The notes: a model not told the origin generated them from the sequence alone. A stretch of 64,000 nt of DNA from Blastopirellula marina DSM 3645 (GCF_000153105.1 NZ_CH672377.1:1104989-1168988); one strand, 5' to 3'. Counted from the stretch's first letter, positions 55,103 through 63,473 are shown. Made by a program: numbers and translations.

Positions 55103-56482
55103 ATGAGCGAACGAATCGAAACGACAGAAAACCGCCGCAACTTTATCAAAGTCGCCGGTACGGCTTCGGCATTGGCCGCCTTCGCTGTTCCGCATGTCCA
55201 TGCCGAAGAAAAAGAGATCAACACGATTCAAGTCGCTCTGGTTGGCTGTGGCGGTCGTGGAACCGGCGCCGCGGCGAACTGCCTAGACGTACCGGGCGCT
55301 CGCACCAAGTTGGTCGCGATGGCTGACGTGTTTGATCATCGCTTGGCGGGCAGCCACAAAACGCTCGAACGCTTGTACCAAGAGAAAGAAGACAAATTCG
55401 ACGTCCCCCAAGAACGTCAGTTTGTCGGCTTTGAAGCCTACAAGAACGCGATGGACGCACTCAACCCAGGCGACATCGTCATTCTCGCGACGCCGCTGGC
55501 GTTTCGCTGGGTCCACTACACCTATGCGATCGACAAAGGCTTGAACGTCTTCATGGAGAAGCCGCTCATCGCCGATGGCCCGAGCGCCAAGCGAATGCTG
55601 GCGTTGTCAGAAAAAGCGGACGCGAAAAACTTGAAGTCGGCCGTCGGCCTGATGGTTCGTCACTGCCGCGGACGCCAAGAGTTGCACAAGCGCATCCAAG
55701 ATGGCGAAATCGGCGACATCATCATGATGCGGGCCTATCGCATGCATGGGCCGGTCGCCTCGGCGTTCTCGACCCGCAAACCGGCCGAAACGCCGGAAGT
55801 GATGTTCCAGATCGAACGCTTCCACAGCTTCCTGTGGGCCAGCGGCGGTTGCTTCAGCGACTTCTACATCCACCAAATCGACGAAACGTCGTGGATGAAA
55901 AACTCGTGGCCGGTCAAAGCGCAAGCGCTCGGCGGGCGACATCATCGCGATGACTTCATCGATCAAAACTTTGACTCGTACGCCGTCGAGTACACCTATG
56001 ACGACGGGTCGAAGCTCTTCTTTGACGGTCGCACGATGCTCGGTTGCCGCAACGACATGTCAAGCACCGTCCACGGCAGCAAGGGTTCGGCGATTGTCAG
56101 CACTTCGGGTCACACTCCCGGTAAGGTGCGCACCTTCAGCGGCCAAAACCAAAATCGCCGCGAAGTGACGTGGGCCTGGCCGCAACCCGAAGAAAACCCC
56201 TACCAATTGGAATGGAACGACTTCATCGACGCGATCGTCAAGGACACGCCGTACAACGAAGTCCCTCGCGGCGTCGAAGCGAGTCTGGTCACCAGCATGG
56301 GTCGCATGGCGGCTCACACCGGCCAGGAAATCACCTACGACCAAATGCTCCACTGCGAGCACGAGTTCGCGCCGAACGTCGACAAACTAACGGTCGATGG
56401 CCCGGCCCCGATCATGCCCGACGAAAACGGCCGCTACGCCGTGCCGATGCCGGGCAAAAATCGCGACGTTGAGTTCAGCTAG
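55103..56482 (+). CDS. Exported Gfo/Idh/MocA-family oxidoreductase
   Basis: 459 residues. A Tat leader (NRRNFIKVAGTASALAAFAVPHVHA) makes export likely. The Rossmann core follows: VALVGCGGRGTGAAANCLDVP and VAMADVFDHR. Then come GLNVFMEKPLIADGPSAKRML (the EKP motif) and SAVGLMVRHCRGRQELHKR. Such Tat-exported members are abundant in planctomycetes and act on unknown sugars or polyols with NAD(P). It is downstream of and on the same strand as the cytochrome/SUMF1 fusion; a perfect terminator follows. Confidence 0.93.
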   Translation: MSERIETTENRRNFIKVAGTASALAAFAVPHVHAEEKEINTIQVALVGCGGRGTGAAANCLDVPGARTKLVAMADVFDHRLAGSHKTLERLYQEKEDKFDVPQERQFVGFEAYKNAMDALNPGDIVILATPLAFRWVHYTYAIDKGLNVFMEKPLIADGPSAKRMLALSEKADAKNLKSAVGLMVRHCRGRQELHKRIQDGEIGDIIMMRAYRMHGPVASAFSTRKPAETPEVMFQIERFHSFLWASGGCFSDFYIHQIDETSWMKNSWPVKAQALGGRHHRDDFIDQNFDSYAVEYTYDDGSKLFFDGRTMLGCRNDMSSTVHGSKGSAIVSTSGHTPGKVRTFSGQNQNRREVTWAWPQPEENPYQLEWNDFIDAIVKDTPYNEVPRGVEASLVTSMGRMAAHTGQEITYDQMLHCEHEFAPNVDKLTVDGPAPIMPDENGRYAVPMPGKNRDVEFS

Positions 56483-56513
56483 TCGTTCGACGGCGATTGG
56501 AATGGTAACATCG

Positions 56514-56550
56514 AAGCCCGGCGTCTGAGTTCAGACGCCGGGCTTTCTTC
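56514..56550 (+). terminator. Rho-independent terminator after the oxidoreductase gene
   Basis: A perfect 15-bp stem (AAGCCCGGCGTCTGA, 56514-56528, with its complement at 56531-56545), loop GT, then TCTTC. It lies 31 bp after the stop. Confidence 0.85.
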
Positions 56551-56582
56551 ATAGTTAGCGTCGACCGCGGCCGAACCTAGAC

Positions 56583-58304
56583 TTACTGCGGTATCACCTG
56601 ACCATCATTCCGCTGAAAAAGCAGTTGCAGCGTTTTGGCAGGCGTATCCATGTTGATGAAGCGGACGCTGCCGTCGCAATAGGCGGCGTTGAATCCGCCC
56701 AGTTGCGCTTTCCCCAAATTCTTCCAGACGTTCATCAGGTCGACCTCCAGATCGCTCGGCTGCGTCCAGATCACCGCGGCGTCTTCGTTGGTTTCAACGC
56801 ACATCAGGGTGTTAGACGTGCCGTCGGTGAAGTTACGGAAGCTAAGCCCCGGTGCGAACGGCTGGCCTTCCGGCGGCGCCGTCGGTTGCTCGAAAAACAT
56901 ACCTTTGCCGAGTGATCCCACATAGTTGGCGTATCCTTCCGGCGTCGTGCTATTGGGATTGTTGTAAATCGCCGGCATCCGCGGAATCAATTTTCGATTG
57001 TGCTCGCTATCCCAGGGCTCATCGAGATGAAACTGCTCGTACAACGCGTGCTGTTCGATGAACGGTAAAATCATTACGCGCCAAGAGAGCAGTTTTTTTC
57101 CTTCCTTGTCGGTGATCGCCTGGGGAGGAAACGTGCGGTACGTGTCATGGAACATGTGCATCGCCAGTGCAATCTGCTTTAAATTATTGGCAGAAGCCGC
57201 GCGCCGCGCCGCCGTTCTCGCCGATTGAACCGCCGGCAACAGCAGCGCGACCAAAACTCCCACGATCGCCACATTGGTCGCGGCGATCTTGTCTTCGCTT
57301 TGTTCAAATCGGATCACTAGCGCGTCGCCGTCTCGTTTTGGCTGCAGCAGTTTGAGCATCGATTCGGCCATGCGAGTTTGATACTGCCCCATCGCGGCTT
57401 CGATTTCGTCTTTGCTATCCGCCAACTTTTGGGCTTCGCCCAACATCGCCGCTTTGGCCATTTCCATGGTGAAGCCGGCCATGTACTCCAGCTTTTGCGC
57501 CGCTTCTTTGTCGACCGCGTCGATTTTCAACGTCAGGGCCATCTTGTTGGTGAAATGACCACTCAATGTGATCGACTTGGTCGAATCCGGAATCTGCTTA
57601 TAAACGGCGAACGGAAACGGAATCTCTTGCTGCGCGATGATCCCATTGATTTGGTCTCGCACCGGCGCCATGTTGAGCATCAAGACGACGTCGGCATCAT
57701 CGCCGGCGTCCGCCAACATTTGGGCTGGCTGCGTGAGCTGCGCATGGGGACCGTTGGTTACGACCGCGGCGACGGCGGTGAGTGAACCGAGCAGAAACGT
57801 ATGCTCGTCCAGTTGATGCGCCGCGAGGTAATCGAGCGGATACGCTTCGGTGAAAAAGGCTTTCCCTTTCAACCCCGCAAAGACTTCGTTCACCGTTTCT
57901 TGGTCGGCCATCTCCTCGACCAACTCACCGATGTTGGCGAAGAAGGTTTCCCCTTGCAGCGTCTCGGACGTCTTCACCACGGCGACCACGTCAGGCGTCG
58001 GATTCTCCGGCGTCGGCAGAGTCGCGATTAACAGGATTGAAGTGATCCGCATCGGATCAAATCCGAGGTACTTCGCGCCGAACGCCTGCGCCACTTCCAC
58101 GGGATAGTTTTTTACGACCGACGAGGTCAACAGCGGTTCCGCACGTAGAAAGCCAACGCCGACCGCGTTGTCCGGAACATATTCCAGACCCAAGCTCCCT
58201 TTCTCGACCGTCGCGGCCTCTTGGGCCATTAACGCCCACTGCGGCGAAAACGCCATCGTCGCCGTCAGAAAACCAACCAGGATTGCCTTGAGATACGAGG
58301 TCAT
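56583..58304 (-). CDS. Long DUF1559-domain protein with an N-terminal extension
   Basis: 573 residues from the ATG at 58304, preceded by AAGGAG. A signal peptide (1-29) is followed by about 300 residues unlike the short paralogues (GLEYVPDNAVGVGFLRAEPLL, QLDEHTFLLGSLTAV, SITLSGHFTNKMALTLKIDA). The pseudopilin-type helix then lies inside the protein: [24 protein letters not shown], with SANNLKQIALAMHMFHDTYRTFPPQAI and DGTSNTLMCVETNE, ending in FNAAYCDGSVRFINM. Because the helix is internal it cannot be a normal prepilin substrate and probably spans or associates with a membrane. Similar long proteins occur in other planctomycetes. Confidence 0.88.
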   Translation of the reverse strand: MTSYLKAILVGFLTATMAFSPQWALMAQEAATVEKGSLGLEYVPDNAVGVGFLRAEPLLTSSVVKNYPVEVAQAFGAKYLGFDPMRITSILLIATLPTPENPTPDVVAVVKTSETLQGETFFANIGELVEEMADQETVNEVFAGLKGKAFFTEAYPLDYLAAHQLDEHTFLLGSLTAVAAVVTNGPHAQLTQPAQMLADAGDDADVVLMLNMAPVRDQINGIIAQQEIPFPFAVYKQIPDSTKSITLSGHFTNKMALTLKIDAVDKEAAQKLEYMAGFTMEMAKAAMLGEAQKLADSKDEIEAAMGQYQTRMAESMLKLLQPKRDGDALVIRFEQSEDKIAATNVAIVGVLVALLLPAVQSARTAARRAASANNLKQIALAMHMFHDTYRTFPPQAITDKEGKKLLSWRVMILPFIEQHALYEQFHLDEPWDSEHNRKLIPRMPAIYNNPNSTTPEGYANYVGSLGKGMFFEQPTAPPEGQPFAPGLSFRNFTDGTSNTLMCVETNEDAAVIWTQPSDLEVDLMNVWKNLGKAQLGGFNAAYCDGSVRFINMDTPAKTLQLLFQRNDGQVIPQ

Positions 58305-58738
58305 GCGCCTGTCTCCTTGATTGCAGCGGTGCGTCACGGTTGAAAAGATGGAAATAGCAGCCGAAGATTATAGCCCGCCGAGAGAGGGGGAGCGAGCATT
58401 TCCTAGGTAAATGTTCCGTGAGCCATCACAACCGATCTATGACATGCGGATTCAGAAGTCGCGCCGATCAGAATTCAGGAATTCTTCGCCACCGGAAGAG
58501 AAGGAGCAGCAGGAAGAGATCAGACTGCTAGCTGAAACCGGTTACTTTCGCATGACGCTTCCATCGCAGTTGCAGTTGAACGCAGTAAGTGCGCCTAGTT
58601 CAATCCGACTCTCCCTTGTATTCGCTCGCCGCTTTACAACAACTTCTCTGAGAGAGCCGGATTATCCAGCTGCGCGAAAAATGGAATCTAAGCTTCTACG
58701 AGAACCGATTTCCCTTTCGCAATGTACAGGAGACTCCT
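58305..58738. other. Divergent gap
   Basis: About 430 bp between the long DUF1559 gene (minus) and the TIGR03067 gene (plus). An open frame from 58411 has no coding character. Promoters for both are expected here; none was identified. Confidence 0.35.
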
Positions 58739-59179
58739 ATGGGATTCCCAATTATGATGCTGTTGGCCGCCAGCGCGCTATTCTGTGACGAAGCAACCCA
58801 AACCAACGTCGCGCCCACCGGCGACGCGCTGCAAGGCGTCTGGTACCTGAGCGGCGGCGAAGCCGATGGCAATGTGCTCTCCCAAGCCGAACTCAAAGAT
58901 GGCAAGCTGGAAATCCAGGGAGACCATTACACCGTCATGCTGGCCGAAATCGGCAAGCTCGAGGGAACGCAAAAGCTGGGCGTGGCGGAAGACGTCAAGA
59001 CGATCGACGCGACGAACGAGACCAACGGCGAAAAGGAAAAAACTTGCCTTGGCATCTACGAAGTCAACGGGGATGAATTCCGCGTGATCTTGGCTCCGGC
59101 CGGCGAAGCTCGCCCGACCAAATTTGAAACGGCGCCCGGCAGTGGGCAGTGGATGCATGTTTGGAAGCGAGTGAAGTAG
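58739..59179 (+). CDS. TIGR03067-type small exported protein
   Basis: 146 residues; the ATG follows AGGAG. After a short hydrophobic start (MGFPIMMLLAASALFCDEA) comes GDALQGVWYLSGGEADG, then KLEIQGDHYTVML, and C-terminal TCLGIYEVNGDEFRVILAPAGEARPTKFETAPGS. This is the layout of the planctomycete TIGR03067 family (lipocalin-like, about 110-140 residues) of unknown function. The start is probably a signal peptide but is short. An 11-bp hairpin follows the stop. Confidence 0.85.
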   Translation: MGFPIMMLLAASALFCDEATQTNVAPTGDALQGVWYLSGGEADGNVLSQAELKDGKLEIQGDHYTVMLAEIGKLEGTQKLGVAEDVKTIDATNETNGEKEKTCLGIYEVNGDEFRVILAPAGEARPTKFETAPGSGQWMHVWKRVK

Positions 59180-59206
59180 GCGACGCGGGATCTAATTCGA
59201 GAAACA

Positions 59207-59235
59207 GCCGATCACCACATCTGTTGGTGATCGGC
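59207..59235 (+). terminator. Hairpin after the TIGR03067 gene
   Basis: GCCGATCACCA (59207-59217) and TGGTGATCGGC (59225-59235) form a perfect 11-bp stem, 27 bp after the stop. No T-run. Confidence 0.6.
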
Positions 59236-59279
59236 CACGAGCGAACATCGATTCGCTATCGCAAGGGTTCCCACCTCCA

Positions 59280-59642
59280 TCAGACGGCACGATTCTCTAG
59301 GCCGTTGACCAAGCCCAATAGCATCTAAGCGATATCCTCTAGCTGAGCTTTCCGCTCACCATGCTCGGCATCATCAAACAAGCTACGACGCCGGGCCAAC
59401 TCCAACAACGGCACGCATTCCTGTACCGAGCCGTAGGTGATCATGAAAAAATTCCTGCGGTCAAGCTTTGGTAAAGCGGCCGTTACCTTCGGCGCTGTTG
59501 GCGGCAAGGGAAAGGGCGGCGCTGTTAGTTGATCAACGAGGAAGCCATAGCCGCGGGGAAAGGATTCAGTCGCCGAACAGATCGGATCGGCGAAATCGAT
59601 CGCCTTCGGGTAGACGAACAGTTTCTCGAACTGGAACGTCAC
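59280..59642 (-). pseudogene. Decayed four-helix-bundle (S23/IVS-type) protein gene
   Basis: From the GTG at 59642 the frame gives MTFQFEKLFVYPKAIDFADP and FPRGYGFLVDQL, as in four-helix-bundle (23S intervening-sequence, S23) proteins. After DQL the frame yields a proline-rich stretch (APPFPLPPTAPK) unlike the family; the neighbouring frame instead gives NSAALSLAANSAEGNGRFTKA, the expected helix. The original frame returns as DRRNFFMI...SVQECVPLLELARRR. So two compensating single-base shifts lie about 65 bases apart. A TAG then replaces an expected lysine after QLEDIA, beyond which MLLGLVNGLENRAV stays in frame up to 59280. Three lesions make a functional gene unlikely. Confidence 0.8.
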
Positions 59643-59678
59643 TTGGCTACTCAGAAGAAGTGAGTAGAAAGAAGAACC

Positions 59679-59789
59679 GTAGACCGAGCAGAGAGGGAGA
59701 AAGCTAAGCAGTAGTGAGAATCTTCGCCCTTGAGAAAACCCTAGGCCTGTAACGCTCTACTGCTCTACTTTCTCCCCTCTACTCTCTAC
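59679..59789. repeat. Imperfect inverted repeat of purine-rich arms
   Basis: A purine-rich arm (59679-59718, containing GAGAGGGAGAAAG and GCAGTAGTGAG) and a pyrimidine-rich arm (59755-59789, containing CTCTACTGC and CTTTCTCCCCTCT) are approximate complements, separated by about 36 bases. It lies between the tRNA gene and the start of the four-helix-bundle pseudogene. It may be the foot of a mobile hairpin element or a remnant of flanking sequence; this is a guess. Confidence 0.5.
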
Positions 59790-59791
59790 TA

Positions 59792-59808
59792 CTGAGGCTT
59801 CGCCTCAG
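59792..59808 (-). terminator. Hairpin directly after tRNA-Pro
   Basis: CTGAGGC / GCCTCAG (loop TTC) starts 1 base from the tRNA 3' end on the minus strand. It may act in 3'-end processing or termination; no T-run follows. Confidence 0.45.
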
Positions 59809-59809
59809 T

Positions 59810-59883
59810 CGGGGTGACAGGATTCGAACCTGCGACCCTCTGCTCCCAAAGCAGATGCGCTAGCCAGGCTGCGCCACACCCCG
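59810..59883 (-). tRNA. tRNA-Pro (anticodon TGG)
   Basis: On the minus strand the 74-base sequence starts CGGGGTGTGGCGCAGCCTGG and ends with GTTCGAATCC in the T-arm and CCCCG at the acceptor. The acceptor arms CGGGGTG / CACCCCG pair over 7 bp. The anticodon stem-loop is TCTGC-TTTGGGA-GCAGA, with anticodon TGG for proline. CCA is not encoded. It lies upstream of the purine-rich repeat and parB, on the same strand as the parAB genes. Confidence 0.97.
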
Positions 59884-59968
59884 AACATTAGTCCCCGATC
59901 TTATCCGCCGAGCGGGGACCTGACAATGATACCTGTACTATACATCCATTCACAAGAGGGGCAAAATT

Positions 59969-60982
59969 TTAGCCCGCTTTGCGAAGTTCGACCTGACCGC
60001 CGATCAGATAGTCTCGCAAACGATCGAATTCTTCATTTCCCTTGAAATGCAGGACGATCTTCCCTCCCCGGGCCGTCTGTTTGATGTCGACCTTGGTTCC
60101 CAGGGCCATACGGAATTCCTGCTCTAAGGACGCAACTTGATCGCTTGCGGTTCGCCCTTTTTTGACCGGCTTCTTGATGGTCGCAGGTCCATCCTCCGCA
60201 TGAATGAAATCCTGCACCGCTTCTTCAGCAGCGCGGACGCTCCAACCTTCGTCGAAGATCCGACGCGCAAACTCGACTTGGATTCCTTCTTCGCCCAGCG
60301 GCAACAACGCCCGCGCATGTCCGGCGGTCAGCTCTCCCATCATCACGGAGGTCAGCACCGGCTCGGGCAGCTCCAACAATCGGACCAAGTTGGCCACGGT
60401 CGAACGATCGATGCCGATCCGCTCGGCCAGTTCGCTTTGCGAACAGCCGTTTTCGTGCATATAGCGCTCAAACGACATCGCTTTTTCGATCGCGTTCAGA
60501 TCTTTCCGCTGCAAGTTCTCAACGATCGCCAATTCGGCGACGGTCTGGTCGTCAGCTTCAAAGACCCGAACCGGCACGTGGTCCCAACCGGCGACGATCG
60601 CGGCGCGCAGGCGGCGTTCGCCCGAGATCAGTTGATAGCGCCCGTCGATCTGACGAACTGCGATCGGCTGCAGCATATCGTGCTGCCGCAGGCTTTGTGC
60701 TAGTTCGGCGATCTCTTCGTCGTTGAACTCTTGTCGCGGTTGATAGGGGTTCGCTTCGATCTCTTCGACCGGCAGCTTGATCAGCCGTTCGCCTACGAAC
60801 TCTTCGGGAGCCGGCGCGGCGCTGGGGATCGGTTCGTTGTGCTGATCGGCGTCACCGTCATCAGGGTTGAAGACCCGCGGTGAGCCTGCTTCGATCGGTG
60901 CGTCGATCATGCCGCCGGTTTCGTCCATCGGCCCGCCCAACAACGCCGCCAATCCACGTCCCAGACGTTTTTGCTTAGTCAC
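59969..60982 (-). CDS. parB: Chromosome-partitioning protein ParB (CTPase, parS binding)
   Basis: 337 residues from the GTG at 60982, which overlaps the parA stop by 8 bases; the frame stays open further upstream but only within parA. The N-terminus starts TKQKRLGRGLAALLGG, typical of the ParA-interacting tip. The linker (about 20-80) is acidic. LIKLPVEEIEANPYQPRQEF, then SGERRLRAAIVAGWDHVPV and the HTH region SQSELAERIGIDRSTVANLVRLLELP are the ParB/Spo0J core, with the C-terminal dimer domain at 265-337. ParB loads at parS and slides as a CTP clamp. The matching parS sites lie just upstream of parA. Confidence 0.96.
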   Translation of the reverse strand: MTKQKRLGRGLAALLGGPMDETGGMIDAPIEAGSPRVFNPDDGDADQHNEPIPSAAPAPEEFVGERLIKLPVEEIEANPYQPRQEFNDEEIAELAQSLRQHDMLQPIAVRQIDGRYQLISGERRLRAAIVAGWDHVPVRVFEADDQTVAELAIVENLQRKDLNAIEKAMSFERYMHENGCSQSELAERIGIDRSTVANLVRLLELPEPVLTSVMMGELTAGHARALLPLGEEGIQVEFARRIFDEGWSVRAAEEAVQDFIHAEDGPATIKKPVKKGRTASDQVASLEQEFRMALGTKVDIKQTARGGKIVLHFKGNEEFDRLRDYLIGGQVELRKAG

Positions 60983-61727
60983 GCTCGAGTACCTCCATGC
61001 ATAGTTCAATGTAAGCGCGCGCTCCTCGTGAGCGGGGCGCATGATCAATCACAGAACGACCGTGGCTGGGCGCCTCGCTGACGAGGACATCCCGCGGCAC
61101 CACGGTGTCAAACACTACTTCGCCAAAGAAGTCGCGGACTTCGTCCTCGACCTCAGCGGTTAACTCTAGTCGGGGATCGTGCATGGTCAGCACGATCCCG
61201 CCGAACGCCAGGCGATCGGGCTTCTGTTGCATCACGCCGCGAATCACCTGGATCATCTGCGTCAGCCCTTCCATCGCGAAATACTCGCATTGGATCGGCA
61301 TCAGCACTTCGGTCGACGCGGCCAGCGCTGTTTGCGTCAGCTTACCGACCGATGGCGGACAGTCGATCAACACAAAGTCGTAACCGGCCATGCCGCGTTC
61401 CAGGTGCGACTGCAGGACGGCGGCGTGGGGCTGCGACTGATCATCCGAAGCCAGGGTCTCGACATCCTGAAAGCTGCGGCTGCCGGGCAACAGGTCCAGA
61501 CCATCAATCGCCGTCGTTTGAATCGCGTCCCGCAGCGATTGCTGCAATACCAATGGATGTCGGTCCGTCGGCGCCAAATCCAATCCCGTGGTCGCGTTGC
61601 ACTGCGGGTCGAGATCGATCAGCAGCGTGCGCTGAGCGGCCTTGGCCAGAGCGACGGCTAGATTGATAGCCGTGGTCGTCTTGCCGACGCCTCCCTTTTG
61701 ATTCGCGATGCAGATGATTCGAGCCAC
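60975..61727 (-). CDS. parA: Chromosome-partitioning ATPase ParA
   Basis: 250 residues from a GTG. A ParA/Soj/MinD-type Walker ATPase: deviant Walker A KGGVGKTTTAINLA (residues 10-23), LIDLDPQCNATTGLDL, and the Walker B-like FVLIDCPPSVGKLT. Late conserved parts are VLTMHDPRLELTAEVEDEVRDFF and VVPRDVLVSEAPSHGRSVIDHAP. It drives segregation of ParB-parS complexes. Upstream lie three parS sites within about 250 bp of its start. It overlaps parB by 8 bases (GTGACTAA), so the two are coupled. Confidence 0.96.
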   Translation of the reverse strand: MARIICIANQKGGVGKTTTAINLAVALAKAAQRTLLIDLDPQCNATTGLDLAPTDRHPLVLQQSLRDAIQTTAIDGLDLLPGSRSFQDVETLASDDQSQPHAAVLQSHLERGMAGYDFVLIDCPPSVGKLTQTALAASTEVLMPIQCEYFAMEGLTQMIQVIRGVMQQKPDRLAFGGIVLTMHDPRLELTAEVEDEVRDFFGEVVFDTVVPRDVLVSEAPSHGRSVIDHAPRSRGARAYIELCMEVLERD

Positions 61728-61844
61728 GGTTCGCCTTGTCCTGGGGTCGCACGACTTCGGATGAGGTCGTGCGGGGTAGGGATTCTAGCGAGGAAGCGCA
61801 CAAACGAGGAATGTCATTTCCCCCGTGAAAAACGGAAATCGGCA

Positions 61845-61860
61845 TGTTTCACGTGAAACG
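61845..61860. promoter_or_regulatory. parS: parS site 1
   Basis: TGTTTCACGTGAAACG matches the bacterial parS consensus TGTTTCACGTGAAACA at 15 of 16 bases, 118 bp upstream of parA. Confidence 0.92.
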
Positions 61861-61881
61861 CACAGGCAGCCGAATCTCGCC

Positions 61882-61897
61882 TGTTTCACGTGAAACA
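61882..61897. promoter_or_regulatory. parS: parS site 2 (perfect consensus)
   Basis: TGTTTCACGTGAAACA is a perfect 16-base parS palindrome, 22 bases from the end of site 1. Confidence 0.95.
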
Positions 61898-61909
61898 CCC
61901 AAACTACGC

Positions 61910-61947
61910 AAAAAGGGCGTTCCGAACGATCGTCCGAAACGCCCTTT
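61910..61947 (-). terminator. Terminator after the DUF1015 gene, between parS sites
   Basis: AAAGGGCGTT (61912-61921) and AACGCCCTTT (61938-61947) form a perfect 10-bp stem with an AT/CG-rich loop; on the minus strand the stem is followed by TTTTT. It ends transcription from the DUF1015 gene before parA. Confidence 0.8.
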
Positions 61948-61958
61948 GGCGGAAGCAA

Positions 61959-61974
61959 TGTTTCACGTGAAACG
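61959..61974. promoter_or_regulatory. parS: parS site 3
   Basis: TGTTTCACGTGAAACG, 15 of 16 consensus bases. It lies beyond the terminator hairpin of the DUF1015 gene. The three sites lie within 130 bp, in the 310-bp gap between DUF1015 and parA that also carries the parA promoter. Confidence 0.92.
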
Positions 61975-62037
61975 GTAACGATTGACCGATCTGCGGCAGG
62001 TTGCAGCGTACGGTAAACGTCGCCAAGATCCCTGACT

Positions 62038-63360
62038 TCAGCTCAGCGGATTGAAGACCAGCCCGCTGAGCAGCTTGGGATAGAAGTAGGTGCTCTTGGC
62101 GGGCATTCGTTCGCCATGTTCGCTGATCGTGCGAATGTGGTCGATGGTCGCCGGCATCACGATCGCCGCCAGCGGATAAGGTTGGCCGCCGTTCTCGGGA
62201 TCGCCTTGCTGTATTCCTTCCACGACTTCGCTGACCAGGTGGACATAGTTGGCCTTCGGCAGTTCTTTGGCGTCGAGCAACGTTTCGATCACCAGGCGAT
62301 GCAAGATCGATACGCCGAGCGCTTGCCAGTCTCCGCTATGCTCGGCGGCGATCTCGGACATTTTCGCCTGACCTTCTTCGTTGAAGTTGGCCATCACCCA
62401 GGTATTGTCCACGGGGCAATAGAATCCGATCTTGCCTTGCTCGTCGCCGGTAGCGATGTCGGTCCAGATCGTATCGGCCAGTTCGGCCCCCTGGCCGACG
62501 ATGGCGACGTCAAAGTATTTGCCCAGTTTGGCGACCAGGTCGTCCGACTTCATCGCCGGCAGACCACGGAAGAGACGATGCGTCGGCAAGACGATCATTC
62601 CTTCATCGCTCATGCTGACCAGCATTGTCATGACATAATTGGCCGGATGAACCGGGGTCAACTCGCCCGACTCGGCTAGTTGATCTTTGTAATTACAGGC
62701 CGTCTCGTAGCGATGATGTCCGTCGGCGACATACATCGGCGCATTGGCGATTGCAGAGCTAACTTCGGAGATCAGCGACAAATCAGAAATCGGCCACAAG
62801 CGATGGACAACTCCCAAGTGATCCGTCGCGACCAGGGGAGTCTTGTCGATCACATAGTCGTCCAGCAGCCTTTGCGTCTTATTGCTCGGATCGGGGTAGA
62901 GCCCAAAGATCTGGCTCAAATTGGTTTTGGTCGCTTTGAACAACTTCAGACGATCGGCCTTGGCGGAAGAGTGGGTCTCTTCGTGCGGGTAAATGTTCCC
63001 TTCGCCGAAGCGGACCAGTTTGACGCCGGCCATAAATCCACGGCGAACATAGTGCGTACCTTCGACCTCGAACTCTTGATGGTAGACGTAGATCGCGGGG
63101 TCGGATTCCTGCGAAAGAATCCCTTCGCGCGTCCAATCTTTCAGGAGCCGCGCCGACCGCGTGTAGCGATTGTGGTTCTCATTGTCGCCGGGCTCTTCGC
63201 GATTCAAGATTAACCGCACGGTATTGGCGGGATGCTTTTGGTAGAGCTCCTCTTGAAGTTCCGTACCGATCACATCGTACGGCGGCGCGACCACATTGCT
63301 AAGCGAGCCGACATGGCCCAGGTCGTAACGGAGTCCGCGAATTGCTTGAATCTGTGGCAT
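62038..63360 (-). CDS. DUF1015 family protein
   Basis: 440 residues from the ATG at 63360; the 11 residues before it come from an unlikely upstream start. The start MPQIQAIRGLRYD and VVAPPYDVIG are the family's typical opening; later parts include GNIYPHEETHSSAKADRLKLFKATKTNLSQIFGLY, MYVADGHHRYETACNYKDQL and the C-terminal STYFYPKLLSGLVF. DUF1015 (SerC-linked) proteins are found in several phyla; their activity is uncertain and some are named phosphoserine-related kinases. It ends 91 bp before the third parS site. Confidence 0.9.
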   Translation of the reverse strand: MPQIQAIRGLRYDLGHVGSLSNVVAPPYDVIGTELQEELYQKHPANTVRLILNREEPGDNENHNRYTRSARLLKDWTREGILSQESDPAIYVYHQEFEVEGTHYVRRGFMAGVKLVRFGEGNIYPHEETHSSAKADRLKLFKATKTNLSQIFGLYPDPSNKTQRLLDDYVIDKTPLVATDHLGVVHRLWPISDLSLISEVSSAIANAPMYVADGHHRYETACNYKDQLAESGELTPVHPANYVMTMLVSMSDEGMIVLPTHRLFRGLPAMKSDDLVAKLGKYFDVAIVGQGAELADTIWTDIATGDEQGKIGFYCPVDNTWVMANFNEEGQAKMSEIAAEHSGDWQALGVSILHRLVIETLLDAKELPKANYVHLVSEVVEGIQQGDPENGGQPYPLAAIVMPATIDHIRTISEHGERMPAKSTYFYPKLLSGLVFNPLS

Positions 63361-63391
63361 TCGATGCTTACTCTTGACGTGCAAATAAAAC

Positions 63392-63424
63392 AAAAAGGGG
63401 CTGCGACTATTCCGTCGCAGCCCC
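63392..63424 (-). terminator. Terminator after ahcY
   Basis: GGGGCTGCGAC (63397-63407) pairs with GTCGCAGCCCC (63414-63424), loop TATTCC; on the minus strand it is followed by five T (63392-63396). It lies about 50 bp after the ahcY stop. Confidence 0.88.
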
Positions 63425-63473
63425 CCAAGCGTATCTCAGGTCAACTCGTCTCGCGATGAGTCGAACGTTCGGT

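Noticed and set aside
58411-58788. 125-codon plus-strand open frame
   Set aside because: It runs into the TIGR03067 gene in another frame and shows no coding character.
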